A stretch of 59,402 bases of DNA, taken from the NCBI GenBank assembly GCA_900469615.1, contig UBYA01000013.1, positions 1-59,402 of the forward strand, given 5' to 3'. The stretch's first letter is position 1; the number at the start of each line of letters is the position of its first letter. The position numbers and the translations under genes are program-made. Shown here one piece after another: positions 35,132 to 42,925 of this stretch. The DNA comes from Hyphomicrobiales bacterium. GTDB taxonomy: Bacteria; Pseudomonadota; Alphaproteobacteria; Rhizobiales; Rhizobiaceae. The notes below the pieces were generated by a model. That model had not been told where the DNA came from and did not search any database. It saw nothing but the letters and a program-made list of their open reading frames with translations.

Positions 35132-35907
35132 CCCGCCGCTTCCGCACCGATGACCTGCGCCGGCAGTTCGACCAGCGGGGCAGGAATATCCCAGGTCTTC
35201 TCCGGCGAGCGACAGAGATCGGCTATGACGCAACGCTCGCATTCCGGCTTGCGTGCCTTGCAACAGTAGCGCCCATGCAGGATCAGCCAGTGATGCGCAT
35301 GGTAGAGATATTGATCGGGAATGATCTTCATCAGCCGCTGTTCGACTTCGTCGGGCGTCTTGCCGGGTGCAAGCAGCAGCCGGTTGGCGATGCGGAAGAT
35401 GTGGGTGTCGACGGCCATCGTCGCCTGACCGAACGCCATCGATAGCACGACGTTCGCGGTCTTGCGGCCGACGCCCGGCAGGGTCATCAGTTCCTCGCGC
35501 GTTCGCGGCACCTCGCCGCCGAAGTCCGTAATCAGCTTTTCCGACAGCGCGACGACATTTTTCGCCTTGTTGCGGTAAAGACCGATCGTCTTGATATATT
35601 CGCGGATGCGCTCTTCCCCGAGATCGAGCATCTTCCGGGGGGTGTCGGCTATGGCGAAGAGGGCGCGCGTCGCCTTGTTGACGCCGGCGTCGGTCGCCTG
35701 CGCGGACAGGGCCACCGCAACGACCAGCGTGAACGGATTGACATGCTCCAGCTCGCCCTTGGGTTCCGGGCGCTGGATGGAAAAGCGGCGGAAGATCTCC
35801 TCGATGTCCGCCCTGGAATAGAGGCTTTTCGAGGCCGGCTTGCGGCCTGCGGCCGCATTTGACTTTTTCGCGGTTCGGGCGCTGGATTTGATCTTGGGAT
35901 TTGCCAT
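35128..35907 (-). CDS. nth: Endonuclease III
   Basis: 259-aa base-excision-repair glycosylase/AP lyase for oxidised pyrimidines. Seen: the helix-hairpin-helix with catalytic lysine LPGVGRKTANVVLSMAFG, the catalytic aspartate in MAVDTHIFRIANRL, and the 4Fe-4S cysteines CCKARKPECERCVIADLC. The first 40 residues are a basic Ala/Lys-rich extension common in rhizobial Nth. I start at MANPKIKSS (35907); the longer frame would run through the divergent DUF2244 gene. The start codons of nth and the DUF2244 gene nearly overlap on opposite strands. Confidence 0.95.
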   Translation of the reverse strand: MANPKIKSSARTAKKSNAAAGRKPASKSLYSRADIEEIFRRFSIQRPEPKGELEHVNPFTLVVAVALSAQATDAGVNKATRALFAIADTPRKMLDLGEERIREYIKTIGLYRNKAKNVVALSEKLITDFGGEVPRTREELMTLPGVGRKTANVVLSMAFGQATMAVDTHIFRIANRLLLAPGKTPDEVEQRLMKIIPDQYLYHAHHWLILHGRYCCKARKPECERCVIADLCRSPEKTWDIPAPLVELPAQVIGAEAAG

Positions 35908-35929
35908 GAACGACCTATACTCAAGTCCC

Positions 35930-36433
35930 ATGACGGAACGCAACGCCGATACGGCAGGAGACGGCAACAGGCCGGTTTTTGCCGCCGAATTGTTTCCCCA
36001 TCGTTCGCTGGGACGAAAGGGGTTCAGGCTGATGCTGGCCCTGGCGGGCATCGTCTGCTTCTTCTACAGCATTCTCTTCATCACCCGTGGAGCATGGCCG
36101 GTCGGTTTTTTCTTCGGTGCCGATTTCTTCCTGCTCTATGGTGCCTTCTGGCTGAATTACCGGTCGGGACGCGTGCGCGAAGAGGTCACGGTATCGCGCA
36201 CCAATGTTTCCATCCGCAAGTTCTCTCCGGCCGGACGGATGGTGGAACATCATTTCAATCCGTTCTGGACGCGTTTCCTCGTTCGCCGTCATCGCGAGAT
36301 CGGTGTCGTGTCGATGCATGTGCGCGACAGAAGCCACGATACCGATGTCGGCTCCTTCCTCAATCCGGAAGATCGAGAGAGTTTTGCCAAGGCCTTCAAG
36401 CGCGCTTTGGCGACCGTCACGCAGCGGATATGA
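35930..36433 (+). CDS. DUF2244 domain membrane protein
   Basis: 167-aa inner-membrane protein of unknown function. Two helices (LMLALAGIVCFFYSILFITRGAW and FFFGADFFLLYGAFWLNYR) are followed by a soluble domain with EEVTVSRTNVSIRKFSPAGRMVEHHFNPFWTRF, typical of DUF2244. I start at 35930 (MTERNADTAG); ATG at 35906 would add eight residues and overlap the nth start. It faces away from nth, with very little promoter space between them, so transcription probably begins inside nth. Confidence 0.85.
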   Translation: MTERNADTAGDGNRPVFAAELFPHRSLGRKGFRLMLALAGIVCFFYSILFITRGAWPVGFFFGADFFLLYGAFWLNYRSGRVREEVTVSRTNVSIRKFSPAGRMVEHHFNPFWTRFLVRRHREIGVVSMHVRDRSHDTDVGSFLNPEDRESFAKAFKRALATVTQRI

Positions 36434-36545
36434 GCAGGTTCGCCGCAATCCGGGATATCACATTTTCGCAGCCGTGCCGCTTGCGCAAGAAACGGGTGGT
36501 TTTCGTTTTCCCGTCGTGGTTTTCTCCTTCCCAAGGAGAAAGTTT

Positions 36546-37418
36546 ATGAATGCGATTGCACAGCTGAAGAAGGACATCACCCCGGAAGGTCAGGACTACG
36601 ACACCGTGCGGGATGTCATCGAGCTCATCACCGAGGAATACCGTGAGCAGCCGTCGCTGGAGATGCTTGCCGACAGGCTCGGCCAGTCGCCGACCCAATT
36701 GCAGAAGACCTTCACGCGCTGGGCCGGATTGTCGCCAAAGGCGTTCCTTCAGGCCGTCACGCTGGATCATGCCAAGCGGCTCCTGCGCAAGGAGGATCTG
36801 CCGCTGCTGGAAACGTCCTTCGAAGTCGGACTTTCCGGGCCGAGCCGGCTGCACGATCTTTTCGTCACGCACGAGGCGATGTCGCCGGGCGAATGGAAGG
36901 CCAGGGGCAGCGGTCTGGTGATGCGCTATGCGTTCCATATCTCTCCCTTCGGCCTTGCCTTGATCATGGTCACGGATCGCGGTCTCGCCGGCCTTGCCTT
37001 CAGCGATACCGGCAATGAAAAAGCCTGCCTGGCCGATATGAGCTGCCGCTGGCCGAATGCGCAGTTCATCGAGGACCCACAGGCGACGGCGCCTTACGCG
37101 GCGCGCATCTTCGAACGGTCGAACTGGACGAGCGACCAGCCGCTGCGGGTCGTGCTGATCGGCTCGGATTTCCAGCTTCGCGTCTGGGAAAGCCTTTTGA
37201 AGATTCCGATGGGCCGTGCCGTGACCTATTCGGATATCGCCAGGGATATCGGCCAGCCGACGGCGATGCGCGCCGTGGGCGCAGCCGTCGGCCGCAACCC
37301 GATCTCCTTCGTCGTGCCGTGCCACCGCGCGCTTGGCAAGAATGGCCAGCTCACCGGATATCACTGGGGGCTGACGCGCAAGCGGGCTATGCTGGGCTGG
37401 GAAGCGGGGGATGCCTGA
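36546..37418 (+). CDS. AraC-type HTH / O6-methylguanine-DNA methyltransferase fusion (Ada-like)
   Basis: 290-aa protein joining an N-terminal AraC-type helix-turn-helix (EYREQPSLEMLADRLGQSPTQLQKTFTRWAGLSPKAF) to a C-terminal methyltransferase with the acceptor cysteine (Cys259) in VVPCHRALGKNG and a preceding PMGRAVTYSDIARDIG. It repairs O6-alkylguanine by suicidal transfer to this cysteine. The N-terminal phosphotriester-repair cysteine domain of E. coli Ada is absent, so methyl-activated induction through that domain is unlikely. A strong AAGGAGAAAG precedes the start codon at 36546; the frame extends further upstream but that part overlaps the DUF2244 gene. Confidence 0.93.
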   Translation: MNAIAQLKKDITPEGQDYDTVRDVIELITEEYREQPSLEMLADRLGQSPTQLQKTFTRWAGLSPKAFLQAVTLDHAKRLLRKEDLPLLETSFEVGLSGPSRLHDLFVTHEAMSPGEWKARGSGLVMRYAFHISPFGLALIMVTDRGLAGLAFSDTGNEKACLADMSCRWPNAQFIEDPQATAPYAARIFERSNWTSDQPLRVVLIGSDFQLRVWESLLKIPMGRAVTYSDIARDIGQPTAMRAVGAAVGRNPISFVVPCHRALGKNGQLTGYHWGLTRKRAMLGWEAGDA

Positions 37419-37492
37419 GGGGGCGCAGGTTCGGAGTTTGCCGTGCCCGGGGTATACTTTCCCAAAATTCGGAGCCGATAACGGATCAGCCC

Positions 37493-38482
37493 TCAAGCTG
37501 CCTTTGCCAACGCCATCTGCAGCAGAGCCTTGGCGGCGCTTTCGTCCGTAATCAGCGTGTTGCAGCCGATGCGCTTGATGGTGGCGCTGATCGCCTGGGC
37601 GCGGTGGGCGCCGCCGGAGGAAATGACGATGTGCTTCGCCTTCTTCAGCGTATCGAGATCCACGGACATCACCCGCTTGTTGATCGGATGATCGACGGAG
37701 TTGCCCTCGGCGTCGAGGAAGTTGAACATGGTGTCGCAGACGCAGCCGGCCTCGATCAATTCCTCCAGCTCGCGCTTCGAGATGAAGCCTTCCGACAGGG
37801 ATGTCGATTGCGGGCCGATATCGCCGCAGCTGACGATGGCGAGGTCGAGGTTTTCCGCCAGCCGGTAGATGGCTTCGAGACCGCATTTTTCGATGAGGTT
37901 GCGCTTGGTCTCGACGGAGTCGACCAGCAGCGGCGCCAGGAACATATAGCATTCCGCGCCGAGCTGGCTTGCCAGGCGCCATGTATAGTCGATCGGGTTG
38001 GTCTGGTGGACGGCGACGATGCCGCCGAGCAGGGAGACTACCTTGCAATTGTCGCGGCGGGGAGGGCGGAAGCTGGCGAGCGAGGCTGTCATCGTCCGGC
38101 CCCAGCCGACGCCGATCGTATAATTGTCGGGGATGGCTTCCGTCAGGAACTGGCCGAGCGCCAGGCCGACGCTTTTCGCCTGCGCATTGACGTCGCCGTT
38201 CGCCGGTTCGGGAACGACGATCGCTTCATCGAGCCCATAGGTGCGTTCGAGCTTGATCGCCAGTTCGACGCAATCGTCGATACCTTCGGTGATCCAGATC
38301 TGGACCTCGGCGCGGCGCATGGCCTCGTCCAGAAGCCGGATGACGGTGGTGCGGCTGATGCCGAGCTGTTCGGCAACGTCCTTCTGCGTCAGGCCCTGAT
38401 TGTAATAGAGCCATGCGGCGCGAAGCCTCAGCGAGGAGGTCTCCGAATAAGCGGTATGGGTTCCGCGTCTCAGTTTGGCCAC
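37493..38482 (-). CDS. SorC/DeoR-type sugar-binding transcriptional regulator, divergent from tal
   Basis: 329-aa regulator with an N-terminal helix-turn-helix (YYNQGLTQKDVAEQLGISRTTVIRLLDEAMR) and the SorC sugar-phosphate-binding domain (YTIGVGWGRTMTASL, VVSLLGGIVAVHQTNPIDYTWRLA). The start is a GTG at 38482 with GGAGG six bases upstream; the open frame continues upstream through non-coding sequence. It is divergent from transaldolase with 503 bases between them. A long perfect inverted repeat (38599-38631) sits about 120 bases upstream of its start and is a strong candidate operator for autoregulation. The effector is presumably a pentose or polyol phosphate. Confidence 0.88.
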   Translation of the reverse strand: MAKLRRGTHTAYSETSSLRLRAAWLYYNQGLTQKDVAEQLGISRTTVIRLLDEAMRRAEVQIWITEGIDDCVELAIKLERTYGLDEAIVVPEPANGDVNAQAKSVGLALGQFLTEAIPDNYTIGVGWGRTMTASLASFRPPRRDNCKVVSLLGGIVAVHQTNPIDYTWRLASQLGAECYMFLAPLLVDSVETKRNLIEKCGLEAIYRLAENLDLAIVSCGDIGPQSTSLSEGFISKRELEELIEAGCVCDTMFNFLDAEGNSVDHPINKRVMSVDLDTLKKAKHIVISSGGAHRAQAISATIKRIGCNTLITDESAAKALLQMALAKAA

Positions 38483-38985
38483 AGGTCCTCCGGCAAGATT
38501 GTCGCACGCGCTATTGAACGTCACGATCCGCCGGGGATGCGAAAATCTGGTTGTGGCGGACGACAGGAGCAGGCGAGATAGGCTCTTCTGCTGCCGATAT
38601 TCGGTTGACATGAAACTTATGTCAACCGAATTGCACAAATGTCCTTGACTTTTCGGTGCGAGATTGCTGATAGTCAGCAGTGAGGAATTCGGTCTTGTCC
38701 AGTCGAGGAGGACAATGTGCGAGTGCTGCTGCGAGCAAGTGCCAGGCCGGACACGGGGCCATATAGGGCGCCCGGTGCCGATGGAAAGCTTGTTTTCGGA
38801 AGGTTGTCTCCTCATCGCTCGGCCGTTCGCCGGAAATGGAACTTTCGCGCTTTTTACCCCGTTACCGAAACATAGGAGAAGGAAGGCCGCACCCCTGACG
38901 CCTTCACGTCCCGTCCGACGAAAAGACCGGATCTGCCGCCCGATATCCCCGTCCCAATGGGCCTCATTCAACAAGGATACCTGTT
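38483..38985. promoter_or_regulatory. Divergent control region between the SorC-type regulator and tal
   Basis: 503 bases without an established gene. It holds the inverted repeat 38599-38631, a possible plus-strand promoter (TTGACT at 38645-38650, 18-base spacer, GATAGT at 38669-38674), and a possible minus-strand promoter whose -35 TTGACA lies inside the inverted repeat. From 38705 a strong GAGGAGGA precedes an open frame beginning with several cysteine codons (see separate entry). Confidence 0.5.
38599..38631. promoter_or_regulatory. Candidate operator: 13-bp inverted repeat, 7-base spacer
   Basis: Left arm ATTCGGTTGACAT (38599-38611) and right arm ATGTCAACCGAAT (38619-38631) are perfect reverse complements separated by GAAACTT. 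There is no T-run on either side, so it is not a terminator. Each strand reads TTGACA, so the repeat overlaps a -35 element and a bound regulator would block initiation. The neighbouring SorC-type regulator is the likely ligand. Confidence 0.65.
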
Positions 38986-39002
38986 ATGACTTCCAAGCTT
39001 GA
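38715..39002 (+). CDS. Possible Cys-rich upstream ORF of tal
   Basis: An open frame of 95 codons starts at the ATG at 38715, directly after GAGGAGGACA, a better ribosome site than that of tal. It begins MCECCCEQVPG, with four cysteines in the first six residues, then turns into Arg/Pro-rich sequence of no recognisable family and ends at 39002, overlapping the tal start (38986) in another frame. It may be a leader peptide whose translation affects tal, or chance. No homology is visible to me. Confidence 0.3.
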   Translation: MCECCCEQVPGRTRGHIGRPVPMESLFSEGCLLIARPFAGNGTFALFTPLPKHRRRKAAPLTPSRPVRRKDRICRPISPSQWASFNKDTCYDFQA

Positions 39003-39951
39003 CCAACTCCGCGCCATGACGACGGTCGTGGCCGACACCGGCGATATCGAGGCGGTCGCTCGCCTGAAGCCGGTGGATTGCACCACCAACCCGACCATCG
39101 TGCTGAAGGCGCTCGGCACGCCGATGTTCGCCGATGCGATCAAGGAAGCCGTCGCCTGGGGCAAGAAGCAGGGCGGCGCGTCGGAAGCTGTCGTCCATGC
39201 CGTTGCCGATCGTTTGGCAATCTCCGTCGGCGCGGCGCTTTCCGGTCTCGTTCCGGGCCGCGTGTCGACCGAAGTCGACGCCGACCTGTCCTTCGACACC
39301 GAAGCGTCGCTCGCCAAGGCCCGCGCCATCATCGCCGCCTACAAGGAGCGCGGCATCGAGCGCGACCGCATCCTGATCAAGCTCGCCTCCACATGGGAAG
39401 GCATCCGTGCCGCCGAGGTGCTGCAGAAGGAAGGCATCGACTGCAACCTGACGCTGCTCTTCAGCAAGGCTCAGGCCATTGCCTGCGCCGATGCCAAGGC
39501 ATTCCTGATCTCGCCCTTCGTCGGCCGCATCCTCGACTGGTACAAGAAGTCGACCGGCAAGGACTACACGGCGGATGAAGATCCGGGCGTCATCTCGGTT
39601 CGTGACATCTACCACTACTACAAGTCCAACGACATCAAGACGATCGTCATGGGCGCCTCCTTCCGCAACACCGGCGAAATCGAAGCGCTGGCCGGCTGCG
39701 ACCGCCTGACGATCAGCCCGAACCTGCTCGACGAACTCTCCAAGGACGAAGGCAAGCTGGAGCGCAAGCTCTCGCCGGAGAACAAGGGTTCCGTCGAAAA
39801 GATCGCCGTCGACGAAAAGACCTTCCGCTGGATGATGAACGAGGACGCTATGGCGACCGAGAAGCTTTCCGAAGGCATCCGCGCCTTCGCCAAGGACCTC
39901 GGCACGCTGCGCGCCATGGTCAGCAAGGAGCTGCAGCTCGCTGCTGCTTAA
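38986..39951 (+). CDS. tal: Transaldolase
   Basis: 321-aa pentose-phosphate enzyme exchanging the dihydroxyacetone group between sedoheptulose-7-phosphate and glyceraldehyde-3-phosphate. Seen: the N-terminal signature DCTTNPTIVLKAL, VSTEVDADLSFDTEAS, the Schiff-base lysine in RILIKLASTWEGIRAAEVL, and FRNTGEIEALAGCDRLTISP. Length and motifs are those of the TalB class. The divergent SorC-type regulator and the intervening operator suggest sugar-dependent control. A strong terminator follows at 39995. Confidence 0.96.
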   Translation: MTSKLDQLRAMTTVVADTGDIEAVARLKPVDCTTNPTIVLKALGTPMFADAIKEAVAWGKKQGGASEAVVHAVADRLAISVGAALSGLVPGRVSTEVDADLSFDTEASLAKARAIIAAYKERGIERDRILIKLASTWEGIRAAEVLQKEGIDCNLTLLFSKAQAIACADAKAFLISPFVGRILDWYKKSTGKDYTADEDPGVISVRDIYHYYKSNDIKTIVMGASFRNTGEIEALAGCDRLTISPNLLDELSKDEGKLERKLSPENKGSVEKIAVDEKTFRWMMNEDAMATEKLSEGIRAFAKDLGTLRAMVSKELQLAAA

Positions 39952-39994
39952 CGTGATTTTGCTTCTCTCTTTAGGGGGAGTCATGATTTGAGAG

Positions 39995-40026
39995 GGGTGT
40001 CGCAGGAATGCGGCGCCCTTTTTATT
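39995..40026 (+). terminator. Rho-independent terminator after tal
   Basis: Stem GGGTGTCGCA (39995-40004) pairs with TGCGGCGCCC (40009-40018), including two G-T pairs, with a GGAA tetraloop, followed by TTTTTATTT. Convincing intrinsic terminator 44 bases after the tal stop. Confidence 0.8.
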
Positions 40027-40065
40027 TGGGGTGATAGGTTGGGACTTTGAGTTTGCGCGCCTATG

Positions 40066-40255
40066 ACACCCCCCTCTGTCACTTCGTGACATCTCCCCCA
40101 CAAGGGGGGAGATCGTTGGGAGTTCAACGCTCGTTCTCTTCAAACCGATAACTGTAATTTCAACAGATTCGATGTTCGTTTGAGGCGAGCGGGTGCTGCA
40201 GGCTACCAATCTCCCCCTTGTGGGGGAGATGTCACGAAGTGACAGAGGGGGGTAT
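40066..40255. repeat. Composite palindromic intergenic element, copy 1
   Basis: Two inverted half-sites (40066-40122 and 40203-40255) around a variable centre. Each half has a hairpin TGTCAC-TTC-GTGACA and a second hairpin ATCTCCCCC/GGGGGAGAT. The left half is followed by GATCGTTGGGAG and the right half is preceded by the other flank type (CTACCAATC). Compared with copies 2 and 3 this copy is in reverse orientation. It resembles rhizobial intergenic mosaic (RIME-like) elements. Confidence 0.8.
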
Positions 40256-40288
40256 CACAGGCGCGGCGGATGCGAGGCCCGAGATGAC

Positions 40289-41446
40289 CTACCCTATAAA
40301 CTCCCCCCTGACCTTCTCCGACTGCCCACCGATCGTCGGCGCCGCCAATCCATTCTTGGTTCTGACGCCGTTCACCCTGATCGGGCTTGCCGTCGTGCCC
40401 ACGGAGGTGCCGTCGTCGCGGGTCACCGTCTGCAGCATATCGAGCTGGCGGAAGGCGGCGCTTTGCAGCAGCTGCGGCCAGTCGAGCACTTCCGCCGCCC
40501 AGATATCGGCCGGCTCCAGTATGGCGAGCCATTCGGCAACCGTCTTTTCCTGCAGGCGGCTCGCGATCATTGTCTTGATCTCGTCGCGGCGCTGGAAGGC
40601 ATCATCCGGCGTGTAGTCCGAAAGAGCGGGCAGCTTCAGCAGCGGCGCGAGTTTCGCCAATGGCATCATGGCCAGCGCCAGCCAGCCTTCGGCGCAGCGA
40701 TAGACGCCATAAGGCGCGGCGAGATAGGCGTGGGCATTGCGCACGGCGGATTTCTTCGGTAGGCGGCCGCCGTCGTTGAGATGCGTGGTCAGCACTTCGA
40801 ACTGAAAATCGACCAGGGCTTCCAGCAGGCTCGTTTCCACATGCACGCCGCGCCCGGTCACGCCGCGCCGCACGAGACCGGCGAGGAGGGCCTGAACGAG
40901 GAGGTTGCCGGCCAGCATGTCGGCGACCGCAAGCCCGAAAGGCACAGGTCCGTCATCGGCCTCGCCGTTCAGCCACATGGCGCCGGAGCGGGCCTGCGCC
41001 AGCAGATCCTGTCCGGGGAGGTGGCGCCATTCATTGTCGGGGCCATATCCGGTGATGCTGCCATAGACGATGCGGGGATTGATCGCGGCAACGGAGGCGT
41101 AGTCGAGACCGAGGCGTTCGATGACGCCGGGGCGGAAATTCTGGATGACCACGTCGGCCTTGGCGATCAATGCCCGCAATTCCCGCAGGTCGCTCTCGTC
41201 CTTCATGTTGACGGCAAAGCTCTCCTTGCCGCGGTTGATGGCGTGAAAGAGCGTGGAATCGCCGCCGATTTCCGTATCGCTGAGATAGAGCCGGCGGCAG
41301 AGGTCGCCGCCGTCGGGCCGCTCGATCTTGATGACGCGCGCGCCGAGATCGCCGAGCCGCAGGGCGGCCATCGGACCGGCCAGAAACTGGCTCATGTCCA
41401 GCACGAGAATGCCGGAGAGCAGGCCCTCTTCGTTTTCAGTATTCAT
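40289..41446 (-). CDS. CaiB/BaiF class III CoA-transferase
   Basis: 385-aa CoA-transferase family III protein, which moves CoA between acyl groups through an aspartyl-CoA intermediate. Seen: the opening GILVLDMSQFLAGPMAALRLGDLGARVIKIERPDGGD, FAVNMKDESDLRELRALIAKADVVIQNFRPGVIERLGLDY, and the catalytic-aspartate area INPRIVYGSITGYGPDNEW with the downstream PGQDLLAQARSG. It is the last gene of a minus-strand operon; its start lies one base after the stop of the MaoC gene. In a sugar-acid locus its acyl substrate is unknown. The family normally acts on carboxylic acids such as carnitine, mesaconate or succinate-linked acids. Confidence 0.9.
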   Translation of the reverse strand: MNTENEEGLLSGILVLDMSQFLAGPMAALRLGDLGARVIKIERPDGGDLCRRLYLSDTEIGGDSTLFHAINRGKESFAVNMKDESDLRELRALIAKADVVIQNFRPGVIERLGLDYASVAAINPRIVYGSITGYGPDNEWRHLPGQDLLAQARSGAMWLNGEADDGPVPFGLAVADMLAGNLLVQALLAGLVRRGVTGRGVHVETSLLEALVDFQFEVLTTHLNDGGRLPKKSAVRNAHAYLAAPYGVYRCAEGWLALAMMPLAKLAPLLKLPALSDYTPDDAFQRRDEIKTMIASRLQEKTVAEWLAILEPADIWAAEVLDWPQLLQSAAFRQLDMLQTVTRDDGTSVGTTASPIRVNGVRTKNGLAAPTIGGQSEKVRGEFIG

Positions 41447-41447
41447 G

Positions 41448-41993
41448 TCAGGCTTTCAGCGGCGGCGCGTCCGACGGCCTGCCGTTCTTGTAGCGCACGG
41501 TCTGGATATGCTCGCAATAGAGCACGAGTTCGCCTTCGCCCTTGAAGACTTCGTAGGAGGAGCGGATCAGGCCGAGCTCGGCATATTTCGGCTGCTTATC
41601 CAGATTGGTGCGGATGGTGTAGATCGTGTCGCCGATGAAGGTGGGCTTGATGAAGCGCAGCTTGTCGTAGCCATAGGAAAAGGCATTGACGCAATTGGTG
41701 GCGACAAGGCCGAGGCCGGCGGAAAAGACGAAGGCGCCGGCGACGAGCCGCTTGCCGAACAGCCCTTCGGTTTCGGCAAAGATCTGGTCGCTGACGTATG
41801 GGTGCATGTCGAGCACCAGCGCGTTGAACTGCTGGGACTCGCCTTCGGAAATCGTGCGACGCAGCGAGCGGATCCTGTGGCCGAGCTCGAAATCCTCGTA
41901 GAACCAGTTTTCCGCGTTCCAGACGGGGATTTCGGCGTGATCGACCGGCATGGTCTTCGGATAGGTGCTGGATACGCCGACGGTGGCGGTCAT
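41448..41993 (-). CDS. MaoC-like hot-dog protein with altered active site
   Basis: 181-aa single hot-dog protein of the MaoC dehydratase family. The opening NWFYEDFELGHRIRSLRRTISEGE and the helix VAGAFVFSAGLGL are typical. The hydratase motif (normally GD-x-NP-[LIV]-H) reads LDMHPYVSD: the aspartate is kept (Asp62) but Val67 stands where the catalytic histidine should be, with a histidine (His64) at the usual Asn position. It may have changed chemistry or a non-catalytic role. I start at the ATG at 41993; a TTG at 42008 is possible. It is tightly linked to the CoA-transferase gene. Confidence 0.85.
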   Translation of the reverse strand: MTATVGVSSTYPKTMPVDHAEIPVWNAENWFYEDFELGHRIRSLRRTISEGESQQFNALVLDMHPYVSDQIFAETEGLFGKRLVAGAFVFSAGLGLVATNCVNAFSYGYDKLRFIKPTFIGDTIYTIRTNLDKQPKYAELGLIRSSYEVFKGEGELVLYCEHIQTVRYKNGRPSDAPPLKA

Positions 41994-42023
41994 GGCGGTG
42001 TCTTTCAATGGAAATCCCTGGTC

Positions 42024-42860
42024 TCAGAGAGACCAGAGGCGCTTGGCATTGAGATGGTAGAGGCCGTTGCGTTCGTCGGCGCTTGCGCCCTGCATCAGCG
42101 CATGAGTGGCGGCGACCCATGTGGAGAGATTGCCGCCCAGCGTGCAGACCGGCCAGTCGCTGCCCCAGATGACACGATCCCAGCCGAAGCTCGCGATGCA
42201 ATGTTCGATGAAGGGGCGCAGCGTTTCCGGCGTCCAGCTGTCGGGATCGGCATAGGCGACGACGCCGGAAATCTTCACGATGACGTTCGGCCGCTTCGCA
42301 ACTTCGGTGATGCCCGACGACCAGCTTTCGCTGAGCCCGTCCTTTACAGCCGGCACGCCGCAATGATCGAGGACGAACCGGATATCGGGATTGAGGTCGA
42401 TCAGCGCGATCGCCTTGGATATCTGATGCGGCAGGACGCACAGGTCGAAGGTGAGCCGGGTATTGCCGAGGCGCTTGAGATTCTCACGGAAGAGCGCGCC
42501 CTCGGAGACATCATCCGGTACGACATGTAGCACGCGCCGAAAGCCCTTGACGAAGGGGTCGGCGAGCACACGTTCGAGATAGGCGGGAAAGCCGGTGCTT
42601 TCGGGGCGGCAGGCGGCGATGGCGCCGCGCAGCAGACTACCGGGCTCGCGGCTCAGGCCTTTGACGTATTCCGTCTCCGGTTCGATATCGTCTTCGGCAA
42701 CGTCGACTTCCATATGAAGCGTATCGGTGATCCCGAGGCGTTTGGCCTCGCGAGCATAGTCTTCGTAAAGGCTGTCGCGGTTGAGCGCGCCGGCGTCGGC
42801 CAGCCAGGGATAGGCGAGCCGTTTCCGGTCGACGATGTGCAGATGGCTGTCGAAAAGCAT
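42024..42860 (-). CDS. Amidohydrolase 2 family protein, sugar lactonase-like
   Basis: 278-aa TIM-barrel metal hydrolase (COG3618 type, the family of L-fuconolactonase and L-rhamnono-lactonase). Metal and catalytic residues visible: H6-x-H8 in FDSHLHIVD, His112 in RRVLHVVPDD, His166 in FVLDHCGVP and Asp235 in VIWGSDWPV. In this locus it would open a sugar lactone made by a dehydrogenase to the aldonic acid. It lies between the IclR regulator (65 bases upstream) and the MaoC gene (30 bases downstream) in one operon. No signal peptide, so cytosolic. Confidence 0.88.
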   Translation of the reverse strand: MLFDSHLHIVDRKRLAYPWLADAGALNRDSLYEDYAREAKRLGITDTLHMEVDVAEDDIEPETEYVKGLSREPGSLLRGAIAACRPESTGFPAYLERVLADPFVKGFRRVLHVVPDDVSEGALFRENLKRLGNTRLTFDLCVLPHQISKAIALIDLNPDIRFVLDHCGVPAVKDGLSESWSSGITEVAKRPNVIVKISGVVAYADPDSWTPETLRPFIEHCIASFGWDRVIWGSDWPVCTLGGNLSTWVAATHALMQGASADERNGLYHLNAKRLWSL

Positions 42861-42925
42861 GGCGTTCCTCCCATACCTGCTTGCTCAACATATACTCACA
42901 GAAGAATAGTTTATTCAAATAGAAA

